Notes: generated by a model not told the origin, from the sequence alone. DNA of 64,000 nt from Candidatus Saccharibacteria bacterium oral taxon 488 (GCA_010202465.1 CP047919.1:558001-622000); one strand, 5' to 3'; shown: positions 19,702-30,399, numbered from the stretch's first letter. Made by a program: numbers and translations.

Positions 19702-21203
19702 CTATAGCCGCTCCCGAATTAGTTTTTGTGCCAAGCTTGGATTGGCCTGACCCTTAGAACGCTTCATGACTTGACCGACGAGATAGCCGATGGCTTTGTC
19801 TTTGCCCGAGCGAATATCAGCGATGGATGCCACCGAGGCTGGGTCATTCAATACTTCGTCAACGATGGCTGCGATCACCCCTCGTCAGACACCTGCAGCA
19901 AGTTCTTGATTTGAGCAATCTCACGCGGCCCCTGTTTGAGATATTGTCGGTCGAATAGACTAAGGAAAATCTCTTTGCCACCAGTTGAACTGACCTCGTC
20001 ATCCTCAACAAGCAGTGATAACTCCGTCAACCGACGCGGCCCAACATGACCCTCATTGATGAGATCCATATCAATTAGATCCTCCGGCGTCGAGGCAAAC
20101 CAGTTAAAGATCCGCTTGACCAGCCGCTGATATTTTATCTTGTCAACTCCTAGCTCATCAAGGACAGCCTGCTCGTTATGTACCGTCAGCGTCTTGATAG
20201 CATCAAGCAATATCGCGAGCGGCTGATGGCCGAGTATCGTCGTAATCACCGAATGATCCAACCCCAGATCAGCCCAACGCTCTCGGCACTCGCCCGGCAT
20301 CAGTGGCATATGTTCCTGCATACTAGCGATTTCCTCGTCAGTCAACACAATCGGCGGAATGTCCGGATCAGGCATGTAGCGGTAATCCTGCGCGTCCTCT
20401 TTCGAGCGCTGTGGAGTGGTGACTTGCTTGTCATCACTCCAGCCGCGGGTTTCCTGAGCTACCTGTTCACCACGCTCCAATAGGTCAACTTGGCGCTTGA
20501 ACTCGTACTCAGCGGCACGCTCCACGCTACGGAAAGAGTTGAGGTTTTTGACTTCGGCGCGCTTGCCGAGTTCGGTCGCTCCTTTCTTGGCCACCGAAAT
20601 ATTGACATCAAACCGCATATTGCCGTGATACAAATCACCGTGCGTCACACCTGCGTAGACCATCAATTTGTGCAACTCCGAAGCGTACGCTTTGGCCTCC
20701 TCGGCAGAATGAATATCCGGTTCAGAAACGATTTCAATCAGCGGCGTACCAGCGCGGTTGAGGTCGACCAACGAGTACCCGTCGTGGTGCGTCAATTTGC
20801 CAGCATCCTCTTCCATGTGCGCGTGATGAATTCGCACTCGTTTGAGCGAACCGTCTTCTAGTGGCGCGTCAACATAGCCAGCCAAGATGATCGGCTGGTA
20901 CATCTGCGAGGTTTGATAGCCCTTTGGCAGGTCAGGGTAGAAATAATGCTTGCGATCAAACCGGCTAACGCGGGCAATCGGCGCATTCAACGCCTTGCCA
21001 GCACGCACCGCCAGCTCGACAGCGTGTTTATTCAGCACCGGCAGCATTCCTGGCAGGCCAAAGTCAATCTCGTGCGTTTTTTCGTTCGGCTCAGCGTCGC
21101 GAGCGTCGTTATCAGCCGGGCTAAACAGCTTAGTTTTGGTCGCCAGCTGGACGTGGCACTCGATACCAATGGTCATTTCATATTCATCATATACACTCAT
21201 CAT
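19702..21203 (-). pseudogene. gatB: gatB copy 2, frameshifted in the C-terminal domain
   Basis: Same gene as 4918-6420. One C is missing in the C-run near 19880, so the frame ends early at 19875 after 442 residues and the YqeY-like tail domain is cut. This is the rightmost deletion I see in copy 2. Copy 1 encodes the full 500 residues. Confidence 0.85.
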
Positions 21204-21619
21204 AACGCTCCCAAATCTTTTAATGCTTGCTCAAATGCGGCCATTGCCCGCTTGAATGTCTGGGTGGTGATGGTGACTCGACTTTCGTGGGCAATTTGAT
21301 TACGCAGTTTATGTGCCGACCAAATCGCGTCCTCATGTGTCCACAGACCACGCCGCGCCTTGAGTCGTTCACCCATCGTCGTGCCGCTAACGCCATATTC
21401 GCGCATCGCCCGGTCGAGCAGCTTGTCAGCTTTGATAATCGCCATTTGCAGACTGTCGGGGTTGTTTGTATCAGCCACACGCTGCACCGCCTGCCAGACT
21501 CTTCGGTATAGTTCCCGGTCGAGCTTCTCTGTTCGCTTCGACGTCAACTGAATAAACAGCATCAATAGGCCACCAATCACCAGCGCCGCTACCACTAGCG
21601 CGATCAACAATCCATCCAT
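21200..21619 (-). CDS. Membrane-anchored hypothetical protein in the gat operon, copy 2
   Basis: Identical to the 139-residue protein at 6417-6836: one N-terminal membrane helix, then a charged helical domain. It overlaps gatA by 1 bp and gatB by 4 bp. Function unknown. Confidence 0.72.
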   Translation of the reverse strand: MDGLLIALVVAALVIGGLLMLFIQLTSKRTEKLDRELYRRVWQAVQRVADTNNPDSLQMAIIKADKLLDRAMREYGVSGTTMGERLKARRGLWTHEDAIWSAHKLRNQIAHESRVTITTQTFKRAMAAFEQALKDLGAL

Positions 21620-22992
21620 CAGATGACCCCCACTTCCGCCGCCAGTTTCAGCAGGCTTCCGTCCGAACGGTAATTACCAACTAGCTGCACGCCGATCGGT
21701 AATCCTTCGTCATTATTTCCAGCTGGCACAGAAATTGCTGGCAGTCCGGCCAGACTGGCCGGCACGGTCATGATATCAGACAGATACATCTTGATCGGAT
21801 CACTAGTGTTCTCGCCAAGCTTGAATGCCGGCGTTGGTGCCGTCGGCGTCAGCAGCGCATCGTACTCAGTAAACAATTCCTTGAACTCGTTGATGAGCAG
21901 CGTGCGCGCTTTTTGCGCCTGCATATAATAAGCGTCAAAAAAGCCGCTCGACAACACGAAGCTACCGATCATAATCCGCCGCTTATTCTCCGTCATAAAA
22001 CCTTCGTTACGGCTGCGGCCGTACAATTCCGCCAGCGTTTTTACCTCGGCCGCTCGGTGACCATAACGCACGCCATCATAGCGCGCTAGATTTGACGACA
22101 ACTCTGCCGGCACAATAATATAGTACATCGCCAGCGAATATTGCATCATACTCAGACCTACTTCTTCAATTTCATAGCCCAGCTGTTTTAATTTTTCAGC
22201 ATAATCAAGAGTTTTCTGGCGAACTGCCGCGTCCACATCGTCAGTCATACATTGCTTAACCAAGCCAATCTTTTTCTTTCTAAAGCCTGGCTGGTTCCGC
22301 CAAAAGTCAGGCAGCGTCGTCGTATCCTTGTCGTCGCGGCCCGCCATAATTTCCATCACCACATTAGCGTCATCAGCGTTCGTGGCGAAACAACCAATGG
22401 TGTCCGTACTCGAGGCCATGGCTACCACACCGTAACGGCTGACTGCGCCGTAGGTTGGCTTGACACCGACCACACCGTTAAAACTGGCTGGCTGGCGAAT
22501 TGACCCGCCAGTGTCGGTACCCAACGCAAACGGCACCACATCAAGCGCCGTCACCACCGCCGAGCCGCCTGACGAACCGCCGGCTACCCGAGTTTTATCC
22601 GTAGCGTTTTTGGTCGGACCAAAGGCTGAATTTTCCGTCGAACCGCCGTGAGCAAAGGCATCCAAGTTCGCCTTGCCGATGCAAATTGCGCCTTCAGCCT
22701 CTAGTTTTTCAACGGCCGTGGCCTGCAATGGTGCGTTAAAATTCTCGAGCATCTTCGAGGCAGCAGTCGTCGGCGCTCCAAAGGCCAAGAAATTGTCTTT
22801 CACCACAAACGGCACACCAGCCAGCCGGCCAGAAATCTCACCCTTATCCACCAGTTCGGCACGCTCCAGCGCCCGCTCTTCCGCTAAACTGAGTAGTGCA
22901 TGGTATTCTTCAATGTCGCGCGCCCGCCGCAGTGTTTCTTTAACATTTTCGACCGCACTTTTTCCGGCAAAATCACTAATCTGGCTCATCAC
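21619..22992 (-). CDS. gatA: Asp-tRNA(Asn)/Glu-tRNA(Gln) amidotransferase subunit A, copy 2
   Basis: Identical to 6836-8209: 457-residue amidase subunit with the Lys-cisSer-Ser catalytic triad. Intact. Confidence 0.95.
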   Translation of the reverse strand: MMSQISDFAGKSAVENVKETLRRARDIEEYHALLSLAEERALERAELVDKGEISGRLAGVPFVVKDNFLAFGAPTTAASKMLENFNAPLQATAVEKLEAEGAICIGKANLDAFAHGGSTENSAFGPTKNATDKTRVAGGSSGGSAVVTALDVVPFALGTDTGGSIRQPASFNGVVGVKPTYGAVSRYGVVAMASSTDTIGCFATNADDANVVMEIMAGRDDKDTTTLPDFWRNQPGFRKKKIGLVKQCMTDDVDAAVRQKTLDYAEKLKQLGYEIEEVGLSMMQYSLAMYYIIVPAELSSNLARYDGVRYGHRAAEVKTLAELYGRSRNEGFMTENKRRIMIGSFVLSSGFFDAYYMQAQKARTLLINEFKELFTEYDALLTPTAPTPAFKLGENTSDPIKMYLSDIMTVPASLAGLPAISVPAGNNDEGLPIGVQLVGNYRSDGSLLKLAAEVGVI

Positions 22993-23276
22993 AGCACCTG
23001 CGGCACTTTCACTTGATTGTTCTGCTTTTCAGGCGCCAGCTCAAGCAACTCGTCTCGAGAAATCCCTGACTGGACCTCATCTTCGCGCCAGACATTCGCC
23101 AGCCCCGTTACTTGATAGGTCGGCTCTACGCCAGCTGTGTCAAGCTTACTCAGCTGCTCAATGTAGCTAATTATGTTTTCCAAATCCTGGCGCAGTCCAT
23201 CAACTTCATCATCGGCTAATGCCAGACTACTCAAACTCGCCAGGTGCTGAATGTCACTGGTAGAAATAGTTGTCAT
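22989..23276 (-). CDS. gatC: Asp-tRNA(Asn)/Glu-tRNA(Gln) amidotransferase subunit C, copy 2
   Basis: Identical to 8206-8493, 95 residues, with the same leaderless-type -10 box (23284-23289, minus strand) 7 nt upstream of the ATG. Confidence 0.93.
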   Translation of the reverse strand: MTTISTSDIQHLASLSSLALADDEVDGLRQDLENIISYIEQLSKLDTAGVEPTYQVTGLANVWREDEVQSGISRDELLELAPEKQNNQVKVPQVL

Positions 23277-23308
23277 GCAGTTTATTATAGCACTGTCTCG
23301 AGGAAAAT

Positions 23309-25162
23309 CTAATAACTTAGCAGTCGCGGCGAATGGAGCGTCACCATCTGTGGTAGGCCATATCTACTGATCCCAGAACCAAGCGATAACCCACCGCGGT
23401 TCCAGCCGATAGCTGCCGCCGTTGCTGCATCGGTTGCCGCATTTGGTGCGTCTGGTCGTTCAATATAACTAATCTTGTTGGCACCACGATCTGCCACATA
23501 TACTCGACCATCCGGGCCACGTAAAACTTGTCCGCCGCCATCGCCACCAAAGCCAGGACCCATCCAGCTAGGTTGATTCGGCACTGACGAGTTTGGTAGA
23601 GAGTCGGCAACCGCACAGTCCCTGAAATGCTCACAGCTAGTGAAGCCGATGAATCGCTCGCTCGCTTTAATAGTGCTACTATTACGACTTGTTATATCAT
23701 AGCGGAATAATTCACCAATATACAACTTCGAGACGTAGACGTGGTCACCATTTGGCGAGAAATCAGCAGCATATCCTAAGCTACTGTCAAGTGGGTTGTT
23801 GTTATGCACGCCAACTGACCAGTGAGCTATTGGTGTCATATTGGTATCAGCCCCAGATATATCAAATACGTGTAATACTCCAGCGTTACCATTACGATTT
23901 GGACAGGCACTACCACCCATAAACACTAACATTTTGGTAGCCTCGTTGTTAAAGTTAATCGAGCCGAATCCCGTTCGTGAAGGGCTTGATGGATTTGGTT
24001 GCACGATACACGGCTGAGCCGGGCCAGACGGTACATTATACACTGCTGCATTTGGCGTCTGAATAGTTGCTCCGTTGTCAGTCGAGAAAATATTGAAGGC
24101 ATAGACTTGATTCGGTGAACCCGGCCGATAGGTATACACCACCGCACCATTTCCCGCATTATTCGGCACGGCATTCATCGCCTCGCCAGAATAGTTGCGC
24201 GAAAAACTGCCCGCCATGCCAATAGACATGTTCTTTTTCGTCACTCGTCCGAGTGGATCATTGGTAAAATCAACGACGTGGTAGTATAGCGTGCCGAATT
24301 TTGCCCGCTCACGACCATTTGCCGAGTTTGATACTACGAGATATTTAGACTCTTCCTTATTGATCGGGAAAGCAACCACCGCCTGCGTACCAGTACGCGA
24401 ACCGCATAATCCCTGTGGTGATTCACTATAGTATGCTGTTTGACCATCGTCACATGTTGGATTGCCATCGGGAGCCGAGCTATCAACCTGCATAATATTC
24501 CGTGCCGAGTTCCAGATACGAAGTCCGTCAGAGTAGAATTTCAAATTACCATTACGATCGGAAATCGTCGTTAGACCCTCATGGGATGGGCCACTTGAGT
24601 GTGTTGGATGAGGGTGTGGAGTCGGTTTATTTGACCCGCCCACACCGAAATCGAGACAGACTGACCCGCCGATACACCACCAGCGCTTACTGGCGCGCGT
24701 TCCCTTAAAATCAACTTCCGGGATAGCTTGCTGGCGTGAATTGTAAATATAGGTTTTATACGGGCGGCCATCAGATTTTCGAATCAACTCAAGGTAACCC
24801 TTGACATCAGCACGCCGCGGGTTAGTTGTTGAGGTGTATTCACCAATAAAATACGAACGTAATTTGTCATTACGAAATACGTCAATCGCCGTACCATTGC
24901 CGCGGCAATCGGTACCTGGACGCACGCCCGAGGCAATGGCGCTGTCATGACCACGACTGATACATTCATTCATCCGCACCACGCCGGCCTCAGCCGCTTC
25001 ACGCGCCAGCTGATTATAATACTGCTCCATCAAGGCATTAGCTGCTGCCGACGCCAGCTGGAGACCAGCTAGCAAGATCAGCAGCAGCATAATGCTCGCC
25101 ACAAGGACGGTCGGCAACACAAACCCACCGTCCTTATCCCACCCAGATGTCTTATTAGTCAC
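23309..25162 (-). CDS. Prepilin-like protein with a beta-propeller, copy 2
   Basis: Identical to 8526-10379 (617 residues from the GTG; an in-frame ATG lies at 25213). Short leader ending GG before F-V-L-P-T-V, membrane helix, His/Pro linker, then a propeller resembling Bacteroidetes cell-surface repeats. It lies in the clean part of both copies, so the sequence is reliable. Confidence 0.75.
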   Translation of the reverse strand: MTNKTSGWDKDGGFVLPTVLVASIMLLLILLAGLQLASAAANALMEQYYNQLAREAAEAGVVRMNECISRGHDSAIASGVRPGTDCRGNGTAIDVFRNDKLRSYFIGEYTSTTNPRRADVKGYLELIRKSDGRPYKTYIYNSRQQAIPEVDFKGTRASKRWWCIGGSVCLDFGVGGSNKPTPHPHPTHSSGPSHEGLTTISDRNGNLKFYSDGLRIWNSARNIMQVDSSAPDGNPTCDDGQTAYYSESPQGLCGSRTGTQAVVAFPINKEESKYLVVSNSANGRERAKFGTLYYHVVDFTNDPLGRVTKKNMSIGMAGSFSRNYSGEAMNAVPNNAGNGAVVYTYRPGSPNQVYAFNIFSTDNGATIQTPNAAVYNVPSGPAQPCIVQPNPSSPSRTGFGSINFNNEATKMLVFMGGSACPNRNGNAGVLHVFDISGADTNMTPIAHWSVGVHNNNPLDSSLGYAADFSPNGDHVYVSKLYIGELFRYDITSRNSSTIKASERFIGFTSCEHFRDCAVADSLPNSSVPNQPSWMGPGFGGDGGGQVLRGPDGRVYVADRGANKISYIERPDAPNAATDAATAAAIGWNRGGLSLGSGISRYGLPQMVTLHSPRLLSY

Positions 25163-26000
25163 ATCCGACTCCGTATTTATCGCACATCGTCGAACGAACA
25201 TTGCGCTGTACATTGGTTTTAGTGTATGTGGACCCAGTATCGTGCACCTGAACGGCTACCGTGATAGCTCCAGCAATCAGCACCACCCCTGTTGCGCCCA
25301 ACAGGATCAGAGACATCGTCTTAGATGTGTTGCGGCCAGAGATAATCCCCTTAAGCATCCACAGCGTCGCACCGATTACTCCTAGCCCTAGGAGATATGG
25401 TACAAACTCACCGAGATACAGCGCGCCATACACTGTACCAGCGTCACCAGCGCCGACAAATAGTAGCGAGCTGATGAGGACTGTTACTAACTTTGCCGTC
25501 AGTACAATTGCTGGAATTACCAAAGCACCAAATGCACCATATGTTACTACTTTATACGCCGTACTACTGGTGTAGCTGTCACGATCTGGAATAGCCCGTG
25601 AGACGCGACCAAATGTGATGAGCGCAACGATTGCAAACAGTGTTGCCAATACACCCGCCATCACTATACCCGTTCCCGGCGTTACCATGTTTATCGATAA
25701 TATATCGGCCAGCCAACCGCCAATCGAAGTTATCGTCGTTGTCGTTGCACCATTAACCTTTGCCCAAGCAGTAAACAACGACCCCAGTACTTGCGCAAAC
25801 AATACCGCCGATACGACCGTCGATACCATTGCTAGTAAATACTCAAATGTCAGCCATTTTGCCTTACCGCGATCCGGATCGGTAGCAGCCTGGGGATAGT
25901 ACGCTGTCGGTTGTGGAGCATATTGTGGAACTGGTGGAGCGCCCGTGTCCTGTACCGGCTGCACCATCTCTGGTGTTGATGCTGTTTTCTTTTGTGTCAT
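25155..26000 (-). CDS. Polytopic membrane protein beside the pilin-like gene, copy 2
   Basis: Identical to 10372-11217: 281 residues, about five membrane segments after a Pro/Gln/Tyr-rich N-terminus. GGAGG lies 8 nt before the ATG. It follows uvrB by 31 bp and overlaps the pilin-like gene by 8 bp. Family not recognised. Confidence 0.75.
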   Translation of the reverse strand: MTQKKTASTPEMVQPVQDTGAPPVPQYAPQPTAYYPQAATDPDRGKAKWLTFEYLLAMVSTVVSAVLFAQVLGSLFTAWAKVNGATTTTITSIGGWLADILSINMVTPGTGIVMAGVLATLFAIVALITFGRVSRAIPDRDSYTSSTAYKVVTYGAFGALVIPAIVLTAKLVTVLISSLLFVGAGDAGTVYGALYLGEFVPYLLGLGVIGATLWMLKGIISGRNTSKTMSLILLGATGVVLIAGAITVAVQVHDTGSTYTKTNVQRNVRSTMCDKYGVGCD

Positions 26001-26031
26001 AATTATTACCTCCGCTTATGCTAACCTCATT

Positions 26032-28002
26032 CTACATGGTCTGGCGAATTTCTGCAATCAAATCGCGCAGCTGAGCGGCTTTTTCAAACTCCAGATTAGC
26101 ACTATGGAGTTCCATTTGACCAGTCAGCTCCTTGACCAGCGTTGGATATTCGTCCTTTGGAATCTTCTTCAAATCAAGCTTCGGCTTTTTGTCCGATTCT
26201 TTTTGCGGGATGATGGAGCGCAGGCCATCGTCAATCTTCTTCTGGATGGTTTGCGGCGTGATGCCGTGCGCTTCGTTATATTGCTGCTGAATGTGCCGCC
26301 GACGATTGGTCTCATCAATCGCTCGGCGCATGCTGTCAGTTACGTTATCGCCATACATCAGCACCCGCCCGTCCACGTGCCGCGCCGCCCGGCCAATCGT
26401 CTGAATCAGTGCCTGTTCACTACGCAAGAAACCTTCTTTATCGGCGTCCATAATCGCCACCAGGCTGACTTCTGGCAGATCCAACCCCTCGCGCAGCAGA
26501 TTGATACCAACCAAGACATCGTACGTCCCCAGTCGCAGATCTTTCAAGATATCGCCGCGTTCCAGTGTGTCAATCTCACTGTGTAGATACGCCGTTTTCA
26601 CGCCATTGTCGGTCAAATAAGCGCTTAAGTCCTCGGCCATGCGCTTGGTCAAGGTGGTCACCAATACGCGATGGCCCTTGGCGATAGTCTGGCGAATCTC
26701 CTCCATCAAATCATCAACCTGCCCCTCAGTCGGCCGCACCTCAATTGGCGGATCAAGCAACCCGGTCGGCCGAATCAACTGCTCAGCCGGCTTTGGCGAA
26801 TGAGCAATTTCATAGTCGCCCGGCGTAGCCGACACATAAATCGCCTGATGAATATGCTGATCAAACTCATCAAACCTCAGCGGACGGTTATCTAACGCAC
26901 TCGGCAGACGAAACCCGTGCTCCACCAACACTTCCTTACGCGCCCGATCGCCGTTATACATACCGCGGACTTGGGGCAAGGTCATATGTGACTCATCGAC
27001 CAGCAGCAGCCAATCGTCCGGAAAATAATCAATCAAGGTCGCTGGTTGCTCGCCCGGCTCGCGGTCAGTCAAATAGCGCGAATAATTCTCAATGCCTTTG
27101 ACAAAACCAGTTTCTTTGAGCATCTCCAGGTCATATTTGGTGCGTTGACTGAGGCGCTGTGCCTCCAGTAACTTATCGTGTGATTCAAACCACTTCAGCC
27201 GCTCGTCAAACTCCTTTTCGATGCCAATGATGGCTTTTTCAATTCGTTCACGCGGCGTCGAATAGTGACTAGACGGGAAAATCGTCAGTTGCTTTGGCTG
27301 ATCCAAAATCTCGCCCGTCAGCGGATCAATTCGCGTGAGTCTCTCAACTTCATCGCCAAAAAATTCCACCCGCACCGCCGTGTCCTGCCCAGCCGGGAAA
27401 ATATCCACCACATCGCCGCGCACCCTGAAAGTGCCGCGTGCAAAATCAATGTCATTACGTTTATACTGAATGTCAGTTAGTAAGCGAATAAACTTATCCT
27501 GAACCCGCCGCTCGCCGACCGTCAATTGAATGGCCATGTCAGCATACGTCTCTGGCGAACCGATGCCATAAATACAGGACACGCTGGCCACAATGATCAC
27601 ATCGCGCCGCGTTAGCAGCGCCGACGTTGCGGCATGCCGCAGCCGATCGATTTCATCATTGATCTTCGAGTCTTTCTCAATGTAGGTATCGCTACTGGCA
27701 ATGTAAGCCTCTGGCTGATAATAATCAAAATAGCTGACGAAATAATGGACTTCATTGTCTGGGAAGAACTCCTTAAACTCAGAGAATAGCTGCGCCGCCA
27801 AAGTTTTGTTGTGCGCCAGTATCAACGTCGGTACATTAGCTTGGGCAATGATATTCGCCATAGTAAACGTCTTACCCGAACCGGTCACGCCCAATAGAGT
27901 TTGCTCGCGCTCGCCCCGCTCCAAACCGTTCACCAACTGAGCAATCGCCGTCGGCTGGTCGCCGGTCGGCCGATAGTTGGAGACGAGATTAAAGGCACTC
28001 AT
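26032..28002 (-). CDS. uvrB: Excinuclease ABC subunit B (intact copy)
   Basis: Helicase-like damage-verification subunit of nucleotide excision repair; works with UvrA (61289-64000) and UvrC (not in the window). 656 residues, normal length. Walker A GVTGSGKT is at residues 38-45, and the beta-hairpin region follows ([15 protein letters not shown]). Motif II-like [14 protein letters not shown] and helicase motif V/VI ([23 protein letters not shown]) are visible. The C-terminal UVR domain ([20 protein letters not shown]) binds UvrC. A TACAAT -10 box ends 9 nt before the ATG in the divergent gap to the LOG gene. Confidence 0.97.
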   Translation of the reverse strand: MSAFNLVSNYRPTGDQPTAIAQLVNGLERGEREQTLLGVTGSGKTFTMANIIAQANVPTLILAHNKTLAAQLFSEFKEFFPDNEVHYFVSYFDYYQPEAYIASSDTYIEKDSKINDEIDRLRHAATSALLTRRDVIIVASVSCIYGIGSPETYADMAIQLTVGERRVQDKFIRLLTDIQYKRNDIDFARGTFRVRGDVVDIFPAGQDTAVRVEFFGDEVERLTRIDPLTGEILDQPKQLTIFPSSHYSTPRERIEKAIIGIEKEFDERLKWFESHDKLLEAQRLSQRTKYDLEMLKETGFVKGIENYSRYLTDREPGEQPATLIDYFPDDWLLLVDESHMTLPQVRGMYNGDRARKEVLVEHGFRLPSALDNRPLRFDEFDQHIHQAIYVSATPGDYEIAHSPKPAEQLIRPTGLLDPPIEVRPTEGQVDDLMEEIRQTIAKGHRVLVTTLTKRMAEDLSAYLTDNGVKTAYLHSEIDTLERGDILKDLRLGTYDVLVGINLLREGLDLPEVSLVAIMDADKEGFLRSEQALIQTIGRAARHVDGRVLMYGDNVTDSMRRAIDETNRRRHIQQQYNEAHGITPQTIQKKIDDGLRSIIPQKESDKKPKLDLKKIPKDEYPTLVKELTGQMELHSANLEFEKAAQLRDLIAEIRQTM

Positions 28003-28023
28003 GTCGTTACTATTGTAGCATTA

Positions 28024-28053
28024 TTGACAAATAACAACTTTTCATGATATAGT
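28024..28053 (+). promoter_or_regulatory. Sigma70-type promoter of the LOG gene, copy 2
   Basis: TTGACA (28024-28029), 18-bp spacer, TATAGT (28048-28053). It lies 38 bp before the ATG and points away from uvrB. One of the best -35/-10 pairs in the window. Confidence 0.75.
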
Positions 28054-28091
28054 TAACCAGTTATTAGCTATAAAACAAAAAGGGCACTTCA

Positions 28092-28778
28092 ATGACTCCA
28101 CAACATACATGTATTCCGCGCGATGTGCAGCTACAGGCGGCGATGTTCCGCCTCGGCAAGATGGAAGATGAAATTCAGAGCGGCTACGAGATCCTCCGGA
28201 AATATCAGAAAACAATAACCATCTTTGGCTCGGCGCGCACCGATCCAAATAGTGCTTATTATCACGCTGCAAAAGAAACAGCTGAACGGCTAGCCAAGCT
28301 CGGCTATGCCATCGTTTCCGGCGGCGGGCACGGCATTATGGGCGCTGCTAATGAAGGTGCCAACAAAGCCGTCCAGGAGGGTGCACGGGCTGCTGGCGGT
28401 GAGTCGATTGCCTTCAACATCCGACTGCCGCACGAACAGGAAGTCAATAAATATGCCACCGAGGTATTCGAGTTTCAGCACTTTGCGCCGCGGAAGATCG
28501 TCATGACTATGTTTGCCAATGCCTATATTTACTTCCCGGGCGGCTTCGGTACGTTGGACGAGCTGGCGGAAATATTGACGCTGATCCAGACTGAAAAAGC
28601 CAACCGTGCGCCGGTGATCTTGTTCGACACAGCGTTTTGGAGCGATTTGGATGCCTTTTTCCGCAACCATATGCTGGCCGAGGGGGCTATCGTCGAAAAA
28701 GACCTGGATATTTATACTATCACCGATAGCGTTGACGAGATCATTGAGCTGGTACAAGCAAATAAGACCTATTGCTGA
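28092..28778 (+). CDS. LOG-family protein (nucleotide 5'-monophosphate phosphoribohydrolase-like)
   Basis: 228 residues of the LOG/'lysine decarboxylase-like' Rossmann family. Members cleave the N-glycosidic bond of nucleoside monophosphates (PpnN) or of cytokinin nucleotides. Motifs: TIFGSART near residue 43, GGGHGIMGAANEGA at 77-90, and the signature PGGFGTLDE at 149-157. The N-terminal 40 residues are a helical extension. The stop is 18 bp from the converging 213-residue gene. A role in nucleotide salvage is likely; the exact substrate is not known. Copy 1 of this gene is cut at 13501. Confidence 0.88.
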   Translation: MTPQHTCIPRDVQLQAAMFRLGKMEDEIQSGYEILRKYQKTITIFGSARTDPNSAYYHAAKETAERLAKLGYAIVSGGGHGIMGAANEGANKAVQEGARAAGGESIAFNIRLPHEQEVNKYATEVFEFQHFAPRKIVMTMFANAYIYFPGGFGTLDELAEILTLIQTEKANRAPVILFDTAFWSDLDAFFRNHMLAEGAIVEKDLDIYTITDSVDEIIELVQANKTYC

Positions 28779-28795
28779 TCACCTATCGTGTCAAT

Positions 28796-29437
28796 TCAGA
28801 CTTTTTGGGATTTCTTCGGAGTATTTGCGTTTTGCTGGGACTTTTTATGAGGTTTTTTGCTAGCAGATTTTTTAGATTTTACAGGCGCGGCAGCTGACTT
28901 GCGGCGTTTTGGTTTAGCGTTAGCTACCGGTAGCTGGAACGGCGACGCGGACTTGACTGGCTCACTGACGGCCGAGGCAACATAGCAAATCCCGCCCTCG
29001 CAGACAACGCGCTCAACAGTCGGCGTGTGCGTGCACGGATGAGCTGAAAAACGACGGGTAATTTCATAGCCAAGCCCGCGCTTACCGGATTCGATACGGT
29101 GCTGGCCGTAGGGTAACTGATGATGATAATTTTCGACGATATCCACCGGATGAAATGAGATGATCTGTCCGTCAAAATCCATCATCACCCAGTCGCTAGC
29201 TCTCGCCCAGGCTGTCTGATCAATCCGCGGCGCAGCAGCCATTAGCGCCTGATACACTTCTCTGCCCGTCGTGTCCGCCGGATCAAGCCCAAGCGCACGG
29301 ATAATTGAATGAGCCCGAGCTAAAATCTCAGTAATCAACCTCACATCGCTATCATCGCCGGCCATTCGTCTGAGCTCGCTCACGGCAATCCGTGTCTGCA
29401 CTGAATCACCCAATAATTTTGTTAAGTTTCTTGACAT
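28796..29437 (-). CDS. Hypothetical protein with a lysine-rich C-terminal tail
   Basis: 213 residues, family not recognised. Residues 1-70 are helical. The middle has aromatic and Cys-containing sequence (WVMMDFDGQIISFHPVDIV; CEGGICYVASAV). From about residue 170 to the end the sequence is a low-complexity Lys/Ala/Ser/Pro tail (KPKRRKSAAAPVKSKKSASK), as in histone H1-like or other nucleic-acid-binding tails. The ATG overlaps the stop of the PfkB kinase gene by 1 bp, so it is the third gene of the aldolase-kinase operon. Function unknown; binding to DNA or RNA by the tail is a guess. Confidence 0.75.
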   Translation of the reverse strand: MSRNLTKLLGDSVQTRIAVSELRRMAGDDSDVRLITEILARAHSIIRALGLDPADTTGREVYQALMAAAPRIDQTAWARASDWVMMDFDGQIISFHPVDIVENYHHQLPYGQHRIESGKRGLGYEITRRFSAHPCTHTPTVERVVCEGGICYVASAVSEPVKSASPFQLPVANAKPKRRKSAAAPVKSKKSASKKPHKKSQQNANTPKKSQKV

Positions 29438-30399
29438 TAAAACTCCTTTTCGCTTAGTGGCATGGCATGTAGTCGTGCACCTTGATATAAGATACCGGTC
29501 TTAGCACCGATATGATTGACGACCGAGCTTGAATTTGCGCTGGCAAATACTACTGCGTCCTTCAACTGGGCGCCATGAGCCCACTGACTCAAAAAGCCAC
29601 TGGCAAATGCATCACCTGCACCAGTCCGATCAATTGCTGGCACGTCCTCGTACATCGCCGCTCTGACAATCGTTACGCCATCAGACGCCATCGAACCGTT
29701 CACACCGTCTGTCAGCAACACTACCGGTACGAGCTCTTTCGCTCGCCGCACCAGCTGTTCCAGATCATCACCCGGCACTAACTGTTGCATCTCTTCTTTA
29801 TTCAGCGCCAATACCTCCACATCATCCAGCAGTCCCATTAACTTATCGCGCTGTACTAGCTCTCGCTTACCTGGATTAAAGCAAATTTTCATACCAGCTG
29901 CTCGCGCCTCACGGAACACCTTATCCAAGACCGTCATCTGACCTGCCAGCGTCGACACATATAGCCAATCAGCCTCAATATCCGCTACGGTAAAATCAGC
30001 CGCGTGATAATGCGTCGATGCACCGCGATACGTCAAGATTGTCCGTTCGCCGTTTGGTGCCAACAGCAAGACTGAGTAGCCCGTATTATATTGCTGGGAA
30101 AATTGAACATATCGCGTATCAACATTCTCGGCGTCCAGATCATCCAACACCGCCTGGCCAGCCGGATCACGGCCGACAACGCCCAAAAACATCACTTCGT
30201 GGCCCTGCCTGGCAAAGGTCACGGCGGCATTCGTCGCACCACCACCCGTCGAAAAATGGATCTGGTTGACGTCTGCCTTGGCGCCAAGTTCTAACTTAGC
30301 AAAACAACGTTCTGGGCTCTCACACACCGGTTTCAATGCGTCCGACTGACTTAAAAAAACATCTTGCACACCAGCACCAACAGTAATAATTTTTGCCAC
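29437..30399 (-). CDS. PfkB-family carbohydrate kinase
   Basis: 320-residue ribokinase/PfkB-type sugar kinase. The substrate-side motif GGGATN is at residues 52-57 and the ATP/catalytic motif DRTGAGDAFASGF is near residue 260, with the catalytic Asp in GAGD. It overlaps the aldolase gene by 1 bp. Next to an aldolase it could phosphorylate fructose-6-phosphate or a related sugar phosphate, filling in for the PfkA-type enzyme, which is not seen here; ribokinase or adenosine kinase activity remains possible. Confidence 0.88.
   Translation of the reverse strand: MAKIITVGAGVQDVFLSQSDALKPVCESPERCFAKLELGAKADVNQIHFSTGGGATNAAVTFARQGHEVMFLGVVGRDPAGQAVLDDLDAENVDTRYVQFSQQYNTGYSVLLLAPNGERTILTYRGASTHYHAADFTVADIEADWLYVSTLAGQMTVLDKVFREARAAGMKICFNPGKRELVQRDKLMGLLDDVEVLALNKEEMQQLVPGDDLEQLVRRAKELVPVVLLTDGVNGSMASDGVTIVRAAMYEDVPAIDRTGAGDAFASGFLSQWAHGAQLKDAVVFASANSSSVVNHIGAKTGILYQGARLHAMPLSEKEF

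Larger units (their letters stand above)
14804..28291. repeat. Copy 2 of the ~13.5 kb direct repeat
   Basis: Counterpart of 1-13501. Its left end (about 14.1-19.9 kb) carries many one-base deletions. From about 19.9 kb to its right end it is clean and continues into unique sequence at 28292. The error gradient is the mirror image of copy 1, as expected if the left end of this copy was one end of a linear contig. Confidence 0.95.

Noticed and set aside
25945..26586. A 213-codon plus-strand frame
   Set aside because: Antisense to uvrB and the membrane protein gene; low-complexity shadow translation.
1..28291. Recent biological tandem duplication with pseudogenisation of dnaE, gatB and uvrB
   Set aside because: Damage consists of one-base homopolymer indels confined to the two junction-facing ends and complementary between copies; evolution would also leave substitutions and would not respect the junction.
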